Assembly: GCF_932294415.1 (NCBI RefSeq)
Contig: NC_065536.1
Location: forward strand, 50,840,354-50,904,353
Reading direction: 5' to 3'
DNA: 64,000 nt
DNA from: Quercus robur
Taxonomy: Eukaryota; Streptophyta; Magnoliopsida; Fagales; Fagaceae
Program-made: the position numbers and the translations under genes
Part shown: positions 23,158 to 35,425 of the stretch, piece by piece
Numbering within the stretch: the first letter of the stretch is position 1
Layout: each line of letters starts with the position of its first letter
The notes under the pieces: generated by a model
Told to the model about the DNA's origin: nothing
The model's input: the letters and a program-made list of their open reading frames with translations, nothing else
Databases searched by the model: none

Positions 23158-23564
23158 TTATTGTTTTTGGGTTGAATAGTTGCTATTTGGGTTAGGCTAG
23201 CTAGGCTGATTGGGGAAAAGGGGAGTCTAAGGTCTTGGAAAGGGGCCCAATTACAAAAATGAAATATATAATAACTATTAAAAAAAAAAAATTGGACCCA
23301 GGGAAGGCCCAGGCTCCTTTGGGCCCCTATTTGGGTCCAGTCCTATTAGTTTGTCACGAAACTAGAACTAGATGTAAGAAAGAAAACCATTTATTTGGAA
23401 AAAGAAAAAAAATCAAATGAAAGGTCACGTCATTGTCAGTTTTCATCATATTACGGAGTACCTAATAATTTTTCATTAAAACGATCAGATCAGATGAGAT
23501 TAACGTGTAATACTTGTTTTTGATGACCTTTCAACCATTTTGGTCGTGCGAAAGTCAAGTGCTT

Positions 23565-25020
23565 TGAATGCTCCATTAAATGGTGGAGTATTAAGACTTA
23601 AGAGCGCAGTACTAAACAATTGCAAGGATCAGAACATGAGTAACCACCAGAAAAGGAAATTGCATTGTGATTGGCATAGTGAAAGATAAGATAAGACTTC
23701 ACATTTAACTTACTATTTTAGATGAAGGTCTTGCTGGAATTGTTCAATCCAATTTGGTATTGAAAACTCTGATACCAATTGAAAGCTCAATTAGTGTGAA
23801 AACACTAATACTTGTTTAGACCCCCAATTTTAAATTATGGTTTAATTGCTTTTACTTTAACTTATCTAAATGTGGAACAAGAGTAAATGAAGCGCAACAA
23901 ACCGGAACACTACTCTAAGCCATAAGCAAGTACTATAAACAATAAATGTAAAACTTAAAGAGTAGGGAAGAGAGATACAAACACAAGATAACACCGAGAC
24001 GTGTTAACGAAGAGGAAACCAAAGAACTTGGTGAAAAACCTCTCTGCGACCCTCCAAGTCGAAATCAGTCCACTAGTGAATAAGTTGGAGTACAGGAATA
24101 TCAAAAAGACCCACCAAGCCTAATCTACCCAATATACTTGAGCCCTCCAAGCTCTAGCTACCAACGGACTTCTTGGAGTCTTGTCTTCACTAGTTATCTA
24201 GATCCTACAATATCACCCGATTGCATCCGCCAAGCCTTATTAGCTTCTTTTGGCAAATCCCAAATGTTTCTTAAGCTCCAAAACACTTTCTACACTCTGA
24301 ATATATGTGAGTTGTGTTTGGGTATAAATCTCGTCTCAAGATATGACAATGAGAGAGGGAGAAAATAAGAGACTACAAGGATTTCTCTATTGAGGATGAA
24401 TAGCTCTCTCTAACAAGGTGGGTGTGTTGTAGAAACCTCTCTAAGTTTTTCTTGTGAATAGCCTCCTTACACTTTTGTGGATAATTAGGGTATATATAGT
24501 ATGGGTGAAGGGTATAAGAGTCATACTTAAAATCCTCCAGGCAGAGAGTTTCACAGGTCACTTCATGACCTGGCCTGAGTCGCAAAATGACTCGTGAAAT
24601 ACAGCCTGACACTTGACTCTTCAACTTCCAGCATGTGCTTTTCATGTGACTTTCACAAGTTGCACCATTTGCGAGCCAAGTCACGAGATCAACTTCTTGA
24701 GCAAATCTTCACCACTTAAGACTAAACCCAATACAATTAAATCCCACAAAATACAAGGAAATAGATTAATGAAATTGCAACGCTTTTTGTCATGGAATAA
24801 AGCCAACAAAAAAGTTATGTGAAAAACCATAACTTAACAGGTATATTAAACCCTTTCTGATCGAACTTTTTGCTTACCAAAGATGAGGAAAAAAAATTAA
24901 AAAAGATAGACTTCACTCATAAACTTGAAATTTCATACCTGAAATTCACATATTCTGAGTGTGTAAGAAACTAAGAATAAGCATACAAAGAAAATGTGAT
25001 CAACCAAAAAGGAGTCTAGG
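23565..25020 (+). repeat. Duplicated segment, copy 1
   Basis: 23,565-23,760 and 24,840-25,020 align in order with 38,110-38,240 and 39,280-39,535. Shared landmarks are 'gtgaaagataagataaga', 'cttcac.tttaac', 'ttccaatttggtat', 'cctgaaattcacata' and 'gtgtgtaagaaactaagaat'. Copy 1 is interrupted by the LTR at 23,761-24,839. No coding sequence is seen in it. Confidence 0.8.
23761..24839 (-). mobile_element. Solo LTR with GGTAT target duplication
   Basis: This 1,079-bp insertion has TG...CA ends (TGAAAACTCTGATACC ... ACTTAACA) and perfect 5-bp target duplications GGTAT at 23,756-23,760 and 24,840-24,844. The uninterrupted site is present in the duplicate at about 39,325. 'CTCTGATACCA' near its left end is the reverse complement of a tRNA-Met primer-binding sequence, so the LTR proper, in minus orientation, may start 17 nt further in. 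A truncated relative lies at 26,953-27,409. No internal region is present. Confidence 0.75.
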
Positions 25021-25023
25021 ATT

Positions 25024-26802
25024 TGTTGACACCTCATTTTGCAATCCGCATTTAACCTCACCTGGAAGGTAAAAAGGTAATTTTGCCTTAGAAATATACA
25101 TCTTAATTCTGGTTATTAGATCCTTAATCTCATTTCACCAAAATGATCTTGATGTTGTAACGATCAAATCGACTGGTCATAAGCCCTAATCGGACCACTA
25201 GATTGAAAGTTATCAACAAATCAAGTTTTAATGGCTGAGATGCACTATCACAAATTGAGTCCAACTATATGTGATTATGAACAATTGATTTCAATTGGTT
25301 GTAAGTATAATCAATTTGAGATCAATGATGTGTCATAATTTGATTGGTTAGGACTACATTTTATGGTAGGGTTGCACACACCTGATTAACTAGATAGTTA
25401 AACATTAATCATTTAATGAGTAATTTGTGCAATTATATTTTAATTAGGGTAAATTTGGAACTAATTAGGTTTGAAATGGGAGTGTTTTGAGCCTATTAAT
25501 GTTAATTGGAAACTAATTTGGAACCTATTAATACTAATTACGCTGAAATTATTTTCTAATGAATGATATCTGCTCACTATTTCATTGATATCTCTTATAA
25601 TATTTTGAATCTATGAATGAGGTTAATTTTTCCAGAAACTAGACATCTGGGGCTTCAATTTGAGCATAAGAACGAGATAATTCCAATCAGAATTTAGTAA
25701 GATATGATTTTTTGAAGTTGGCTCTACAGACTGTTACAGTTGTTAAGGGAAAACCGAATTTTGCTTGCTCCTCACTCCCACCAATCTTTACATTTAATGT
25801 ACCAGATTTCCCCAAAGACTAAAATGAGGTCTAGGTTCATGATTCTTTGTCAACCCTCATTAAATAGTCTTCCATTCATATTTCCTCAACCACTACTATA
25901 TAAACCCCCCCTCTCCTCCATTCCAAAGCACACAAAAAACCTCATCTCTTCTCCTCTCTTGAGTTCTAAGAAGTTGAGTAGTCTTATCATATCTTGGTCT
26001 TTTTGAAACTCAAGGTATTGAGTAAGACTCACTCTTCCTCTCCTAACTCTTCCTTTTCTCTACCCTTAGGACCTCCACAAGAGTCTCCTCCTCTCCTATA
26101 TGGATCTTGCATGAAGATATAATTCATTTCCCTAATTGTTTTTTTATGTTGCCATGATGAGAGATTAAGATTAAAGTATGATAATAATCATTTAAATTCC
26201 TTTGAATATGTTTGAATATTCTTAATTGTTCTTATATGTTCTTCACATGTTCTTAGTTATTCATCACATGTTCATGCATAACACTAATTTTGATCTTAAC
26301 TCCACATCAAAAACATGAAAAATATGTTTGTTTAATAATTCTTTTAAATTCTTGAATCTAGGATATCACCATCCACACACATTCACTAGAGTTTATTTTT
26401 TAATCCAATTGAAATGCTTAATAGATTGAATTAGGGTTTATCACATGCACACACTTTAAATTCAACATGCAAATTGATTGATAACATATTGAATGATGTG
26501 ATATGAATGTTAGCCACCATAGTCTAAAAGGCCAATTTCATCGGGCAAGGTGGGTGCCTGACACCTTCCCACCTTGCAACATAGCCTCCGAACTTAGATC
26601 AAGGGTTGATAGACCAATGTTTATCCTTTTAATTTTCAATTTCTTGATTGTAACTAGGAAACGAAGCTATGAACTTTATCTTAGATTGTATCTAGGACCA
26701 AAGCCATGTAATTTTCCTATGATCAATATAAATTCAATTGAAAATTAATAAAATGAAGAATTTTTCAATTTTGGTTTTCTTATTTATCCCAATAATTAAA
26801 TA
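25024..26802 (+). mobile_element. Tat/Ogre-type LTR, plus orientation
   Basis: It starts TGTTGACACCTCATTTTGC and ends before TGACGACTCC, about 1.78 kb. It carries GTGCCTGACACCTTCCC at 26,554-26,570 and a TATA box 'actatataaacccc' near 25,885-25,898, followed by a CT-rich stretch that suits a transcription start. A primer-binding-like site on its right makes it a 5' LTR. No coding internal region follows. Confidence 0.6.
25885..25898 (+). promoter_or_regulatory. LTR TATA box
   Basis: 'actatataaacccc', followed after about 10 nt by CT-rich 'tctcctccattcc'. Confidence 0.45.
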
Positions 26803-26804
26803 AG

Positions 26805-26817
26805 TGACGACTCCATT
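26805..26817 (+). other. Primer-binding site, one change
   Basis: TGACGACTCCATT resembles TGGCGACTCC with G-to-A at position 3. It lies directly after the LTR end. Confidence 0.5.
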
Positions 26818-26952
26818 GTAAAACCCTTAATCTAAAAGGGAAAATATAACTAGTCGAACCTCCATTTTGAGAGGTAATAACACGACTCCACCCATTCACG
26901 TGGGTTTGGCCCAACATCCTAAAAACGGGCCAGAGGCGCAGTCTCTCGCAAG
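26818..26952 (+). mobile_element. Retroelement leader
   Basis: Noncoding. It includes 'gggtttggcccaacatcc...acgggccagaggcg', a GC-rich patch like the leader at 18,091-18,360. Confidence 0.4.
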
Positions 26953-27409
26953 ATCACACTAAGATAATTAAATCTAAACACATGTACCCTCCAAGTCCCT
27001 TCTATTAACGAGCTTCGCCAAGCCTTGTCTTCACTAGCTTTTTAATTCCTGCAATTAACTCTAATTGTATCCACCAAAGAATGGCTTCATCCAATACTTC
27101 CCATGAGCACCAAAACAACTCACAACACTCAAAATGGGTGAGGTAGAAGAAAACTAAGAGAAATATGTAGAGGATTGAAGGTATAGAATCTCTAACTCTC
27201 AAATGGATTTCTAGGGTTTTCTTTTTGCAGGTTGCTCCACTCTCGAACCAGTTGCGAGTTGTTCTGTTCTTCATAGTTCTTCACCAATTTCTCACACTAA
27301 CCCATTAGATTGAATCCCACAAACATATAGGGAAATGATTGATGAAATAAAATCAAATTTAATACAGAATTAATGCTAACAAAACATAATTGAAAATCAC
27401 AACTTTACA
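26953..27409 (-). mobile_element. Truncated LTR related to the 23,761-24,839 solo LTR
   Basis: Shared landmarks are 'ccctccaag', 'gccaagcc' and 'cttgtcttcactagct/tt', then a right end '...aaatcacaactttaca'. About 370 bp of the left part is missing compared with the full LTR. No gene is present. Confidence 0.55.
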
Positions 27410-28069
27410 AAGTTGACTTTTTGATCTAACGGTCTAATCAGGTTCAATTTTTTACCATCTTGTAGGTCATATTATTCCCTTCGACACGACAATTCACAGG
27501 CTAAAATTGAACCTAAAATGGATCAGATATTAATAAAACACTAAAACCCTGATTAAATGTACCAATTGAGCAACAATTGCACCAATCCGACTGGACCAAA
27601 TTGAAGTATGATGTCTCAACTACCCCTCACAAAAAGGGCTCAACGATATCTGTCAAATTGAAAGAAATGAATTTTTCAAGAAAAGTGTCACAGAATTTCC
27701 TACACTGCATCACTCCTCTTCCAGACACATTATCTTGATGACCGTAACTCCAAATCGAACAAGGCTAAAGCCTATGAAAACTAGACATCCTAAGCTTTCT
27801 AGGGATATCAAGTTTGAAGAAATTGAAATTTGGAAAGGGCTCCAAAAAGTAGCACAAAAATTGAACCAAAAATTGAGAAAAAGACGTAATAAGAAAATTT
27901 AAGGGACAAGTAGGGAACCAAGTGATGGTGTTGCCAGAATACCATCACATGGCCACCTATTGCTAGGCGGCTATGTGAAGGTGTTCTAGTAACACCTTCA
28001 CTTATTCCCTCATTCTACTATATTATAAAAAAAATAAAAAAATAAAAACCCAAAAATTCTCTACGATAG

Positions 28070-28110
<41 letters not shown>

Positions 28111-28707
28111 ACCACTCTCAAAATTTCTAGCCCCTCTTTTCCTTCATAAGAAAAAACCTTTTTGGGGTAAGTGGGTAAGTTGTAAGGGAATGGGTTAGCC
28201 TCCATATAACTATACCCGTTCCCCTTTTCTCTTTTCCTTGTAACATCGTAACATTATATATAATTATATATATGCTCTTTTTATTCATTGCCTCTTTACA
28301 TTCTTGCTTTTAAATTCCTTGCTCTATCTCTATGTTGCTTGCCTTATATATATTGCCTTAAGTTGTATATATATTTGTTGTTTATTTGTTCCTATATTTA
28401 TCTTGATGTTCATATCTATGTGTATATATTGTTATATTGTTGAATGCTTGTGGGTTTCCTGGATGGGTTTTAAACCTCTTCCTAGACACCATGTGAGAAT
28501 TACCCCTAGGGGGAAGAACTCATCTTTTCTAGGAATCTAGGAACAATATATATTTGTTTTTCTATTTATCTTGTTGTTCATCTATGTACATTGCTTATAT
28601 CTACTTTTTTTATTTATCTTTTTGCATTTATTTACTTGTTCATTTTTATATTTGTTCACCCTCTCCCCTTTTATTTATTCCATTTTCTATTGCTTCCTTT
28701 ATTGTCC

Positions 28708-28739
<32 letters not shown>

Positions 28740-29149
28740 TATATTGTGCTATATTATTATGTTCCTCTCTCTCTCATCACCCAAAAATATTTTCTACCCA
28801 TTTTTCCTAAATGAGTTCTAAACCTTGTCTTAAGTATAATATGGGTATGTTGCCTAGAGAATGGTGATGACTTGTACTCTCATTTCTTCTATTGGTAAAG
28901 AATCCACAAGGCTTTGGCAAGATTAAAGCTTATTTAGGAGAAATCCCTAATTTACTTTCCTTGCCTTTAAATTCCTAGCACTTTACTTTTATTGTCTTTA
29001 CATTTCCAAGCAATTTATTTTTACATCTTGTATTTAAATTCCTTTACTTTTAATGCACTTTAATTTATTGCCTTTTAACTTCTAGTACTTATTTATTCTT
29101 GTTGCTCTATGTTCTTTCTCATATACATTGTTGTCATAAAATAATAGCT
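27410..29149 (+). mobile_element. Retroelement-derived noncoding DNA, LTR-like
   Basis: No gene is recognised. 27,720-27,860 has the 'gaactccaaatcgaa...gaaaactagacatc' type of sequence found in U3 of Tat LTRs (compare 25,620-25,700). A TATA-like 'ctatattataa' near 28,016, a (CT)n run at 28,073-28,106 and (TA)n/(CA)n at 28,704-28,741 follow. Frames at 28,304-28,821 are products of pyrimidine-rich low complexity. Confidence 0.4.
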
Positions 29150-30380
29150 TGAGTAAACAAATCTCCAAAGTGTGTTTTTCTAAAAGAAAATGGTTTCAAA
29201 AACTACTCCCTTAAAAAAAATGCTTTCAAAAACAAAAGTCTTCAATTTCTTAAAGAAAAACCTTTTAAAAAAAACTTTTCTTAAAATAAAAAAAATAAAA
29301 CAAAAAACCTTTTCATTCTTTCCAAAAATGATTTTCTTTTACTACGTTAAAAGGCCTTTTTTTTAACAACAAAAAACTGTTTTGAATAAGCAAAGTTTTT
29401 AAGAGGAAATGATTTTTCAACACCTTGTTTTTTTTCCTCAAAAACAATAAAAATCATGGAATTTTTGGGATCCTAACTTCTTTCTTTCTCTAAAGATAAA
29501 ACCCATGAAAAATTCTTGAAACATTTCTCTCCTTAATTTCTTTTTGTTCCAAAATTGTTTTCTTTACAAAAAAAATGCTTTCAAAACAAGCATCCTTTTA
29601 CTATAAAAATCATGGGATTTTTAATCTTTTTTTCTTTAAAGAAAAACCCATGAAACTTTTCTTTACCTTTTCCCCAAATATTTTTCAGAATTAATCTTAT
29701 TTTTACAAAATAATATTTCAATTCAAAACCCCCTTTTCTTAAAACTTTATCATCAAAATAAAAATCATGAAATTTTTTATTCCAAGCCTTTCTTCTTTAA
29801 AAGAAAATCCCAAGAAACTTTTAAATCAATTTTTCCCAAGATTCTCTTTTCTTTGTTTTCTCAAAATTGGTATCCTTTCAAAATGATTTTCAAAACTAAT
29901 CTTTTTTAACAAAAACTATGGAATTTTCGGATCCCCCTCCTTTATAAAAAAAAAAAAAAAAAAATGGGCACTCTTTTTCTCCAAAATCCTTTTCAAAAAT
30001 ATAAATATATTTATATATATATATATTGTTTTATAAGGAAATTCCCAAATTCAAGCTTTGCCTATTCAAAAGAAAACTTTTATCGTTTTTTACAAAGATA
30101 TAAAGTTGAAACTTCCTTTTTTTTTTTAAATGTAATAAAAACCATGGTTTCTTTTTTTTTTTTTTTTTTTAAGATTCTCTTTTATAAAATTAAAAAAAAA
30201 AATCTCACGAAAAAAAGTGTTTCTTTCAACTTCGTTTCTTTAAACTCAATGTAAAAAAATAAAATAAAAAAGTACTTTTTATCAGAACCAAAAAAAAATC
30301 ATATAAGTCTTTCACAAAAAAAAGAAGTGCAAACTTGTTTCTCTTCAAACAAACATTTTTTTTAAACAATCTTTTCAAAA
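29150..30380 (+). repeat. Highly diverged tandem repeats, about 150-160 bp
   Basis: The core 'aaaatcatggaattttt.ggatcc' with following 'tctttaaagaaaaacccatgaaac' recurs near 29,450, 29,605, 29,757, 29,915 and 30,138. Poly(T)/poly(A) fill separates the copies. The texture is like Tat 3' or 5' untranslated arrays. Confidence 0.6.
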
Positions 30381-31266
30381 TAATTTGCACTATCTCCATT
30401 TTGGTAAGTTTTAAATTCTTCTAGCATTGTTTAAAAATTTCTTCTTAGAATTGCATCTTTTAGAGATTTGTGTCTATGGTTCAATTTCATTGAACCAATA
30501 GGCACCAATCAAGCTTACAAGATTCCCTCCCTTCTTGGCACTAATGTTTCTTTATATTGTGTTTTATGCATGATAAAATAAGAAAATTATGGTGGATGAC
30601 AACAAGGTGATATTCTTTCTACTCCCTCTCTTTTATTTTTACGTTGTAATAATCATGTTAAATATATAGTATATAAATATTCACTTGTTATTGTATATAC
30701 TATTTCTTGCAATGTGGTAAAATATTTCTCACATGCTAATGCTATATATATATATATATATATATCGCATGCTTTGTTTGTAGATAAATCATTGAAATAA
30801 ATATTCACATGTTACGTTATAAATAAATAAATAAATACTCACACGTGTATATGTATTGTTTCTATAAAACCTCTTTCAAAAACAAAATGCTGAGTACTTT
30901 ATTTCTTCATTAAAAAGATAATGCTAGAATTAAATTAAAATGAGATACTATCCTTTGGATAGACAATGTAAGATCTTTGGTTTGAACCCCTTAAAATTGG
31001 TTTAGTTACTTTGGTAACTTAAAAAAGAATTAGACAAATAGCTAACCAATTACACCTAATACAAATCCAATTGTTGGTGACAATTGCTAAAATAAAATAA
31101 AAAAAGAAAAAGGGACTCACATACCTCATCCTAGAAACACATGTACACAAAGAATTGTGTCGCTAAGGACTCAATGTGTGATAAACCAAAAAGAAGAGGG
31201 AAAAAAGCCCTAAACAAGCGTTTTCTTCTTCCAAGCCCAGATTTTTCTTTTTTGGGGCGTGCACAG
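30381..31266. other. Intergenic DNA downstream of the transporter gene, no gene seen
   Basis: AT-rich, with a (TA)n run at 30,743-30,765 and AAAT microsatellites near 30,822. No open frame of note. Confidence 0.5.
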
Positions 31267-31367
31267 TAGTCACTATGGAAGCATTGGTTTTTGGTTATCA
31301 ATATTCGATTAATGACAAATGGGTTCAGGGAAATTTGGTGAAAATTGGAACTAATGCCACTTTTAGT

Positions 31368-33714
31368 TCATGAGAAGAACTTGTAATCCTTGGCTGAAAG
31401 GATGATAGTCCTTAGTCCACCAATAGGTGCTACAACCATCAATGCCACACCAAGCACAATGCAGATCTGAAATGCAAGTTAAAACAAAATCATGTTAAGA
31501 AATAAGAAAAAGTAGGAAAAGGAATAACACATAATTCGTTTTGGTGTGTGATATATAAAGCAATTTTTAACATACCCAATTGGCTATCCAAGTAAAGCTG
31601 AAACGCTTGGGTTTATAGATGATGAGCCACATGATGCAGGGGAGCTGAAAAGATTTAAGAACATAAACAACTTTAGCATTCTATTGAATTATTTTCTATG
31701 AACTATGAATAATAAGCAGTCCATTTAATTAAGGTTGTAGTATTTTGAAATGGTTGAGGAAGGAAAGAAGAATCCTTTGCTTACGTAGTATGTTGTTGGG
31801 GCCATAACAAGTCCTCCAAAGAAACCAAGGAGGCCACCGAAGAAAGGGATTATAATCCCGACCATCATTGTAAACGCTGCAGTCAAAAAACAAGAATGAA
31901 AGAAAAAAAAAGAGAGATGAATTATCATGCAAAAAAGTTAAAGAGCTACACAATTAGTAATACTACCAATTGAAACATGCAATCGGAATTCATTTGAGAG
32001 AGAGAGAGAGGAGTGCACACTTACCAACATATAAATTGCGAACGATAAATCGGAGTGTATAAGATGGTCTGAACTTCAATTTCTTCACCAGAAAAGTTTC
32101 CATCATGTCAAACACTGGCATAGCAAATATCTGTGGTTTTCAACGGTTTGGTTAAAAATAATGACTGACAAAACAAACTCTGTTATATTATCAATCACTT
32201 TTGAGAACATGATATTCTTCATTTCATGGTTACGACTTTATTTTCGGGATCTAATAATGTGCAGAGTGTCACGTTATTTTAAATTTATAAACGACTTGGA
32301 ATCGGAGACACCTTTAGACTTGTAATATTTAATCTGAATCATGAAATAGATTAATTTCAAATGGAGAGGACCTTAATGCTCAGTTCTGACAGAAAATTGC
32401 CAATATTTGAACATGAAATGTTGAAACGCACCTGGTAGCTTCCAATGACATGGATAACAACAAACATGTTAGCTGCTGCAACAAGCCAATTAGGTTTCTG
32501 TAGTGACAAGAGGATATTATCCTCAACAGAATTTCCAAACATCCGATACCCGATCAGACCAACAGGGAAGTAGCAAAGGGCCACAACGATATATGCAACA
32601 ACCGCTCCTTTCCACATGGGGCCCTTTGAAGGTTTCTCTGGAGTAGAAGGGATTGTTGCTTGGATTTCCAAAACCACATTGTGACCAGCATAGGCAAATG
32701 CTACATCACCCAACGCGGTGAAGATGTTAAAAGTGATTCCAGATGCGCTTTTGGCCGAGTAACTGTAGTCCACATCTGGTTGAACACCCTTTGCAGCAGA
32801 AGCTACCCAAGCAATAGTTGAGTAACTGCAAAACAACAACAACCCCCCAAAAGGGGTTGAAGAAAAATACATTAATCTAAAAGTTTCAATGGTGTACATG
32901 GATTTTTCAGGTAGTGTTAACATGGATAGTTTGTATATTACGTTAAGGACATGACTGCTGCAGCCAGTGAGATACCGGAAATAGAGTTGAAGTTGGGGAG
33001 ATGAGACAGAACAAAGTGCACAGAAGCGAAAATCATGATGAAGTAAGTGGTCTTGATAGATTTGCAGTTGGGGCAAACTATGTCATGGAACTTCTTCAAT
33101 GATTTCCCTCCAGTGACCATGTACACAATGTCTGTACTAATTTCAACAACTAGCTGTTGAGGCACCACAATCCAAAGTCCAAGCTTTTCACCAAAGGCAT
33201 ACTGACCAAGCTCATGGTACCTATCAAACCGCTTACCCGGAACCATTTCGTGCATCTCAACCATTTGCCATAGAGTGTAGAAGGTGATCACCCATGACAA
33301 AAAAAGAACAGTGACACCAGGTCCCCTATTATTCCAAAAAAGAAAAAATAAAATCATTTTGTTAGAATGATGTATTGGCAAACTACCGATCTGTTCTAAT
33401 GAAAACAGAAGCAAAACTTTAATTAATTTCAAATTTTTATATACCTAGAAATGATCAGGAACAAAATTATAGGTTAAAACACCTATCTAACATTATGATT
33501 GAATAGAGGAAAAGAAAACTTATACCTATTCAAATATTCTATTAAACAATCCCTTGGAAAGTTTTAACCCGTCAAACTTGGGAAAAACGAAAGGACAGGA
33601 AAAGAAATTTTGAAGGTACAACTAGTTACAAGTATTTTGTTTCTAAACATTGTATAGATATTCATCCAAGCAAAAACTAAAATTTTTATGGACATCTTTT
33701 AAATAATTGTTCTT

Positions 33715-33745
<31 letters not shown>

Positions 33746-35425
33746 AAAAATAAAAGGCACACTTCATAATTATTCTACCTATAAAGTCATAATAATTATG
33801 TTTTTGAGACAATTTGTGCAGAACCCAGGAATGAAATACTATAACAATTATAACAACTAGAGTTTAACTCTCAAAACTTTAAGGTTTATTATGGATTCTC
33901 AACGAATTAATCAAGGTAGACGATATGTATTCTTTTTCGCTAGAAATGAAATACCATCAAAATATACTAATTAAATATGAAAGAAAGGTACCATCTACCC
34001 TGTTTACAAGACAAACATCAAATTAGTGCAAACCCCAAAAACCAAATACTATCAAAATACTAATTAAACTAGACACGAACAAGGACGGAGTCAAGATTTA
34101 GAGTTAGAGAGGCTGTGTACAGCGGTTCTGGCCTTTGACTTAATTGCTTAATCACTAGGGATTTTTGTTTAAAACTTTTTAAAGGGCTAGGTTGTTTGTT
34201 TTGGATAAAATAGGTTATTTGGGTTTAATTTTTTTAACTTTATTATTGGTAATTTTTGTTGTTGAGCTATTTTTTTTTAGCTTGTATATTTTATTTTAGA
34301 TTTAATCTATTAATTTTTTATGGCCTTTAAAAAGTGGAAAATGCTAAAACTACAAATTTTTTACAAATTGCTAATATTATGAGTGGTTATTGATATGTAA
34401 AAAGTGATGCATGTATGCGAACCAATATGAATTTGTTATCTTAATAATTTGTAAAAATGTTGTAGAAAAATTTATGGTTATAACATTACTCTTAAAAATT
34501 TTGATGGCATTGTTAAAGGGGGCAAAGTGTAATTTTATTGAACAAAATTGCTAAAATTAGTACCTATTAATATACTAATATTAAAATAAAATAAAAATTC
34601 GGCTCCATATATAACTCCATCCATGGACACCAAACAAACTCTCCAAATCCATATCCACCATGCTTATGATTAAACAAACAAGATTTTTGCACATAAGCAG
34701 AAACCAAATACTATAAAAATAATAATTAGACAAGAAACAAACTTTCCATGTCCATATTTACCATGTTTATTATCAAACAAACATGATTTTTGCACAAAAT
34801 CCAAAAACCAAATACTATTAAAATACTAATTATATTAGACACGAGACAAACTTTTCATATTCATATTCATATCCATGTCCATATCCACCATGTTTGTGAT
34901 TAAACAAACATGATTTTTGCACAGAAGCCAGAAACCAAATACTATAAAAATACTAATTAGAGAAGCCAGAAACCAAATCCTATAAAAATAATAATTAGAG
35001 ACGAAACAAACTTTCCATGTCCATATTTACCATGTTTATTATTAGACAAACATGATTTGTGCACAGAATCTAGAAATCAAATACTATCAAAACTACTAAC
35101 TAGACATGAAACAAGCTTTCCATATCCATTTTCACCGTGTTTATTATCAGACAAACATGATTTTTTTTTCCTAGAAACCAAATACTGATTGGAGATGAAA
35201 AAAAAAGGGAAAAAAAAAAAAAAGAAAAGAAAAAAGAAGATGACATATTTACCATCCAAGATGTGACATGGCATAAGGCAGACTGAGAACACCAGCGCCA
35301 ACCATGGCGGTGACATTGTGGAAAGCCGAGTACCACCATTTGGCATTTCTATTGGCAGTGATCGGAAGCCAATCATCGATTTCCTTCTGCCTTGCTGCCT
35401 CTTCCTCTCTCATATTCGGAGCCAT
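31368..35425 (-). CDS. LHT1-type lysine/histidine (amino-acid) transporter, complete
   Basis: The gene has seven coding exons on the minus strand: 35,253-35,425; 32,942-33,325; 32,432-32,825; 32,025-32,130; 31,785-31,876; 31,576-31,644; 31,368-31,466. All junctions are GT-AG, the phases agree, and the total is 438 aa plus TGA, close to the usual length of about 440. The start is the first in-frame ATG after a stop ([17 protein letters not shown]); the TTG upstream is not needed. Family landmarks are [112 protein letters not shown] and the C-terminal [18 protein letters not shown]. About ten to eleven membrane helices are expected. LHT proteins are plasma-membrane H+-coupled importers of neutral, acidic and basic amino acids. 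No damage was seen. Intron 1 (33,326-35,252) is swollen by repeats and small insertions. Which LHT paralogue this is cannot be told. Confidence 0.95.
33714..33741. repeat. (TA)n microsatellite in intron 1 of the transporter gene
   Basis: About 14 TA units inside intron 1. Confidence 0.9.
34077..34625. mobile_element. Small insertion in intron 1, GACAC target duplication
   Basis: The insert begins 'gaacaaGGACGGAGT' and ends 'ACTCCATCCatg', giving short imperfect inverted ends. GACAC flanks both sides (34,072-34,076 and 34,626-34,630), interrupting the minisatellite. The start resembles 17,458. A smaller MITE lies inside it. Confidence 0.4.
34340..34488. mobile_element. MITE, AT-rich, about 30-40-bp imperfect terminal inverted repeats
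   Basis: Left end 'aatgctaaaactacaaattttttacaaattg'. The right end reads as its inverse: '...atttgtaaaaatgttgtagaa...ggttataacatt'. It is related to the elements at 37,630-37,778 and 41,910-42,091. Confidence 0.5.

Larger units (their letters stand above)
33795..35170 (-). repeat. Minisatellite in intron 1 of the transporter gene, about 105-140 bp
   Basis: A unit containing 'aaacaaacatgatttttgcacagaa...aaaccaaatactat.aaaatactaatta' recurs near 34,671, 34,774, 34,901, 35,043 and 35,150. A more diverged copy at 34,010-34,080 is cut off by an insertion (34,077-34,625). Copies differ by small indels. Confidence 0.7.

Noticed and set aside
28304..28821. Hydrophobic frames of 76-86 codons
   Set aside because: Pyrimidine-rich low complexity with (TA)n/(CA)n. 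Three overlapping frames look equally 'good', as expected for noise.
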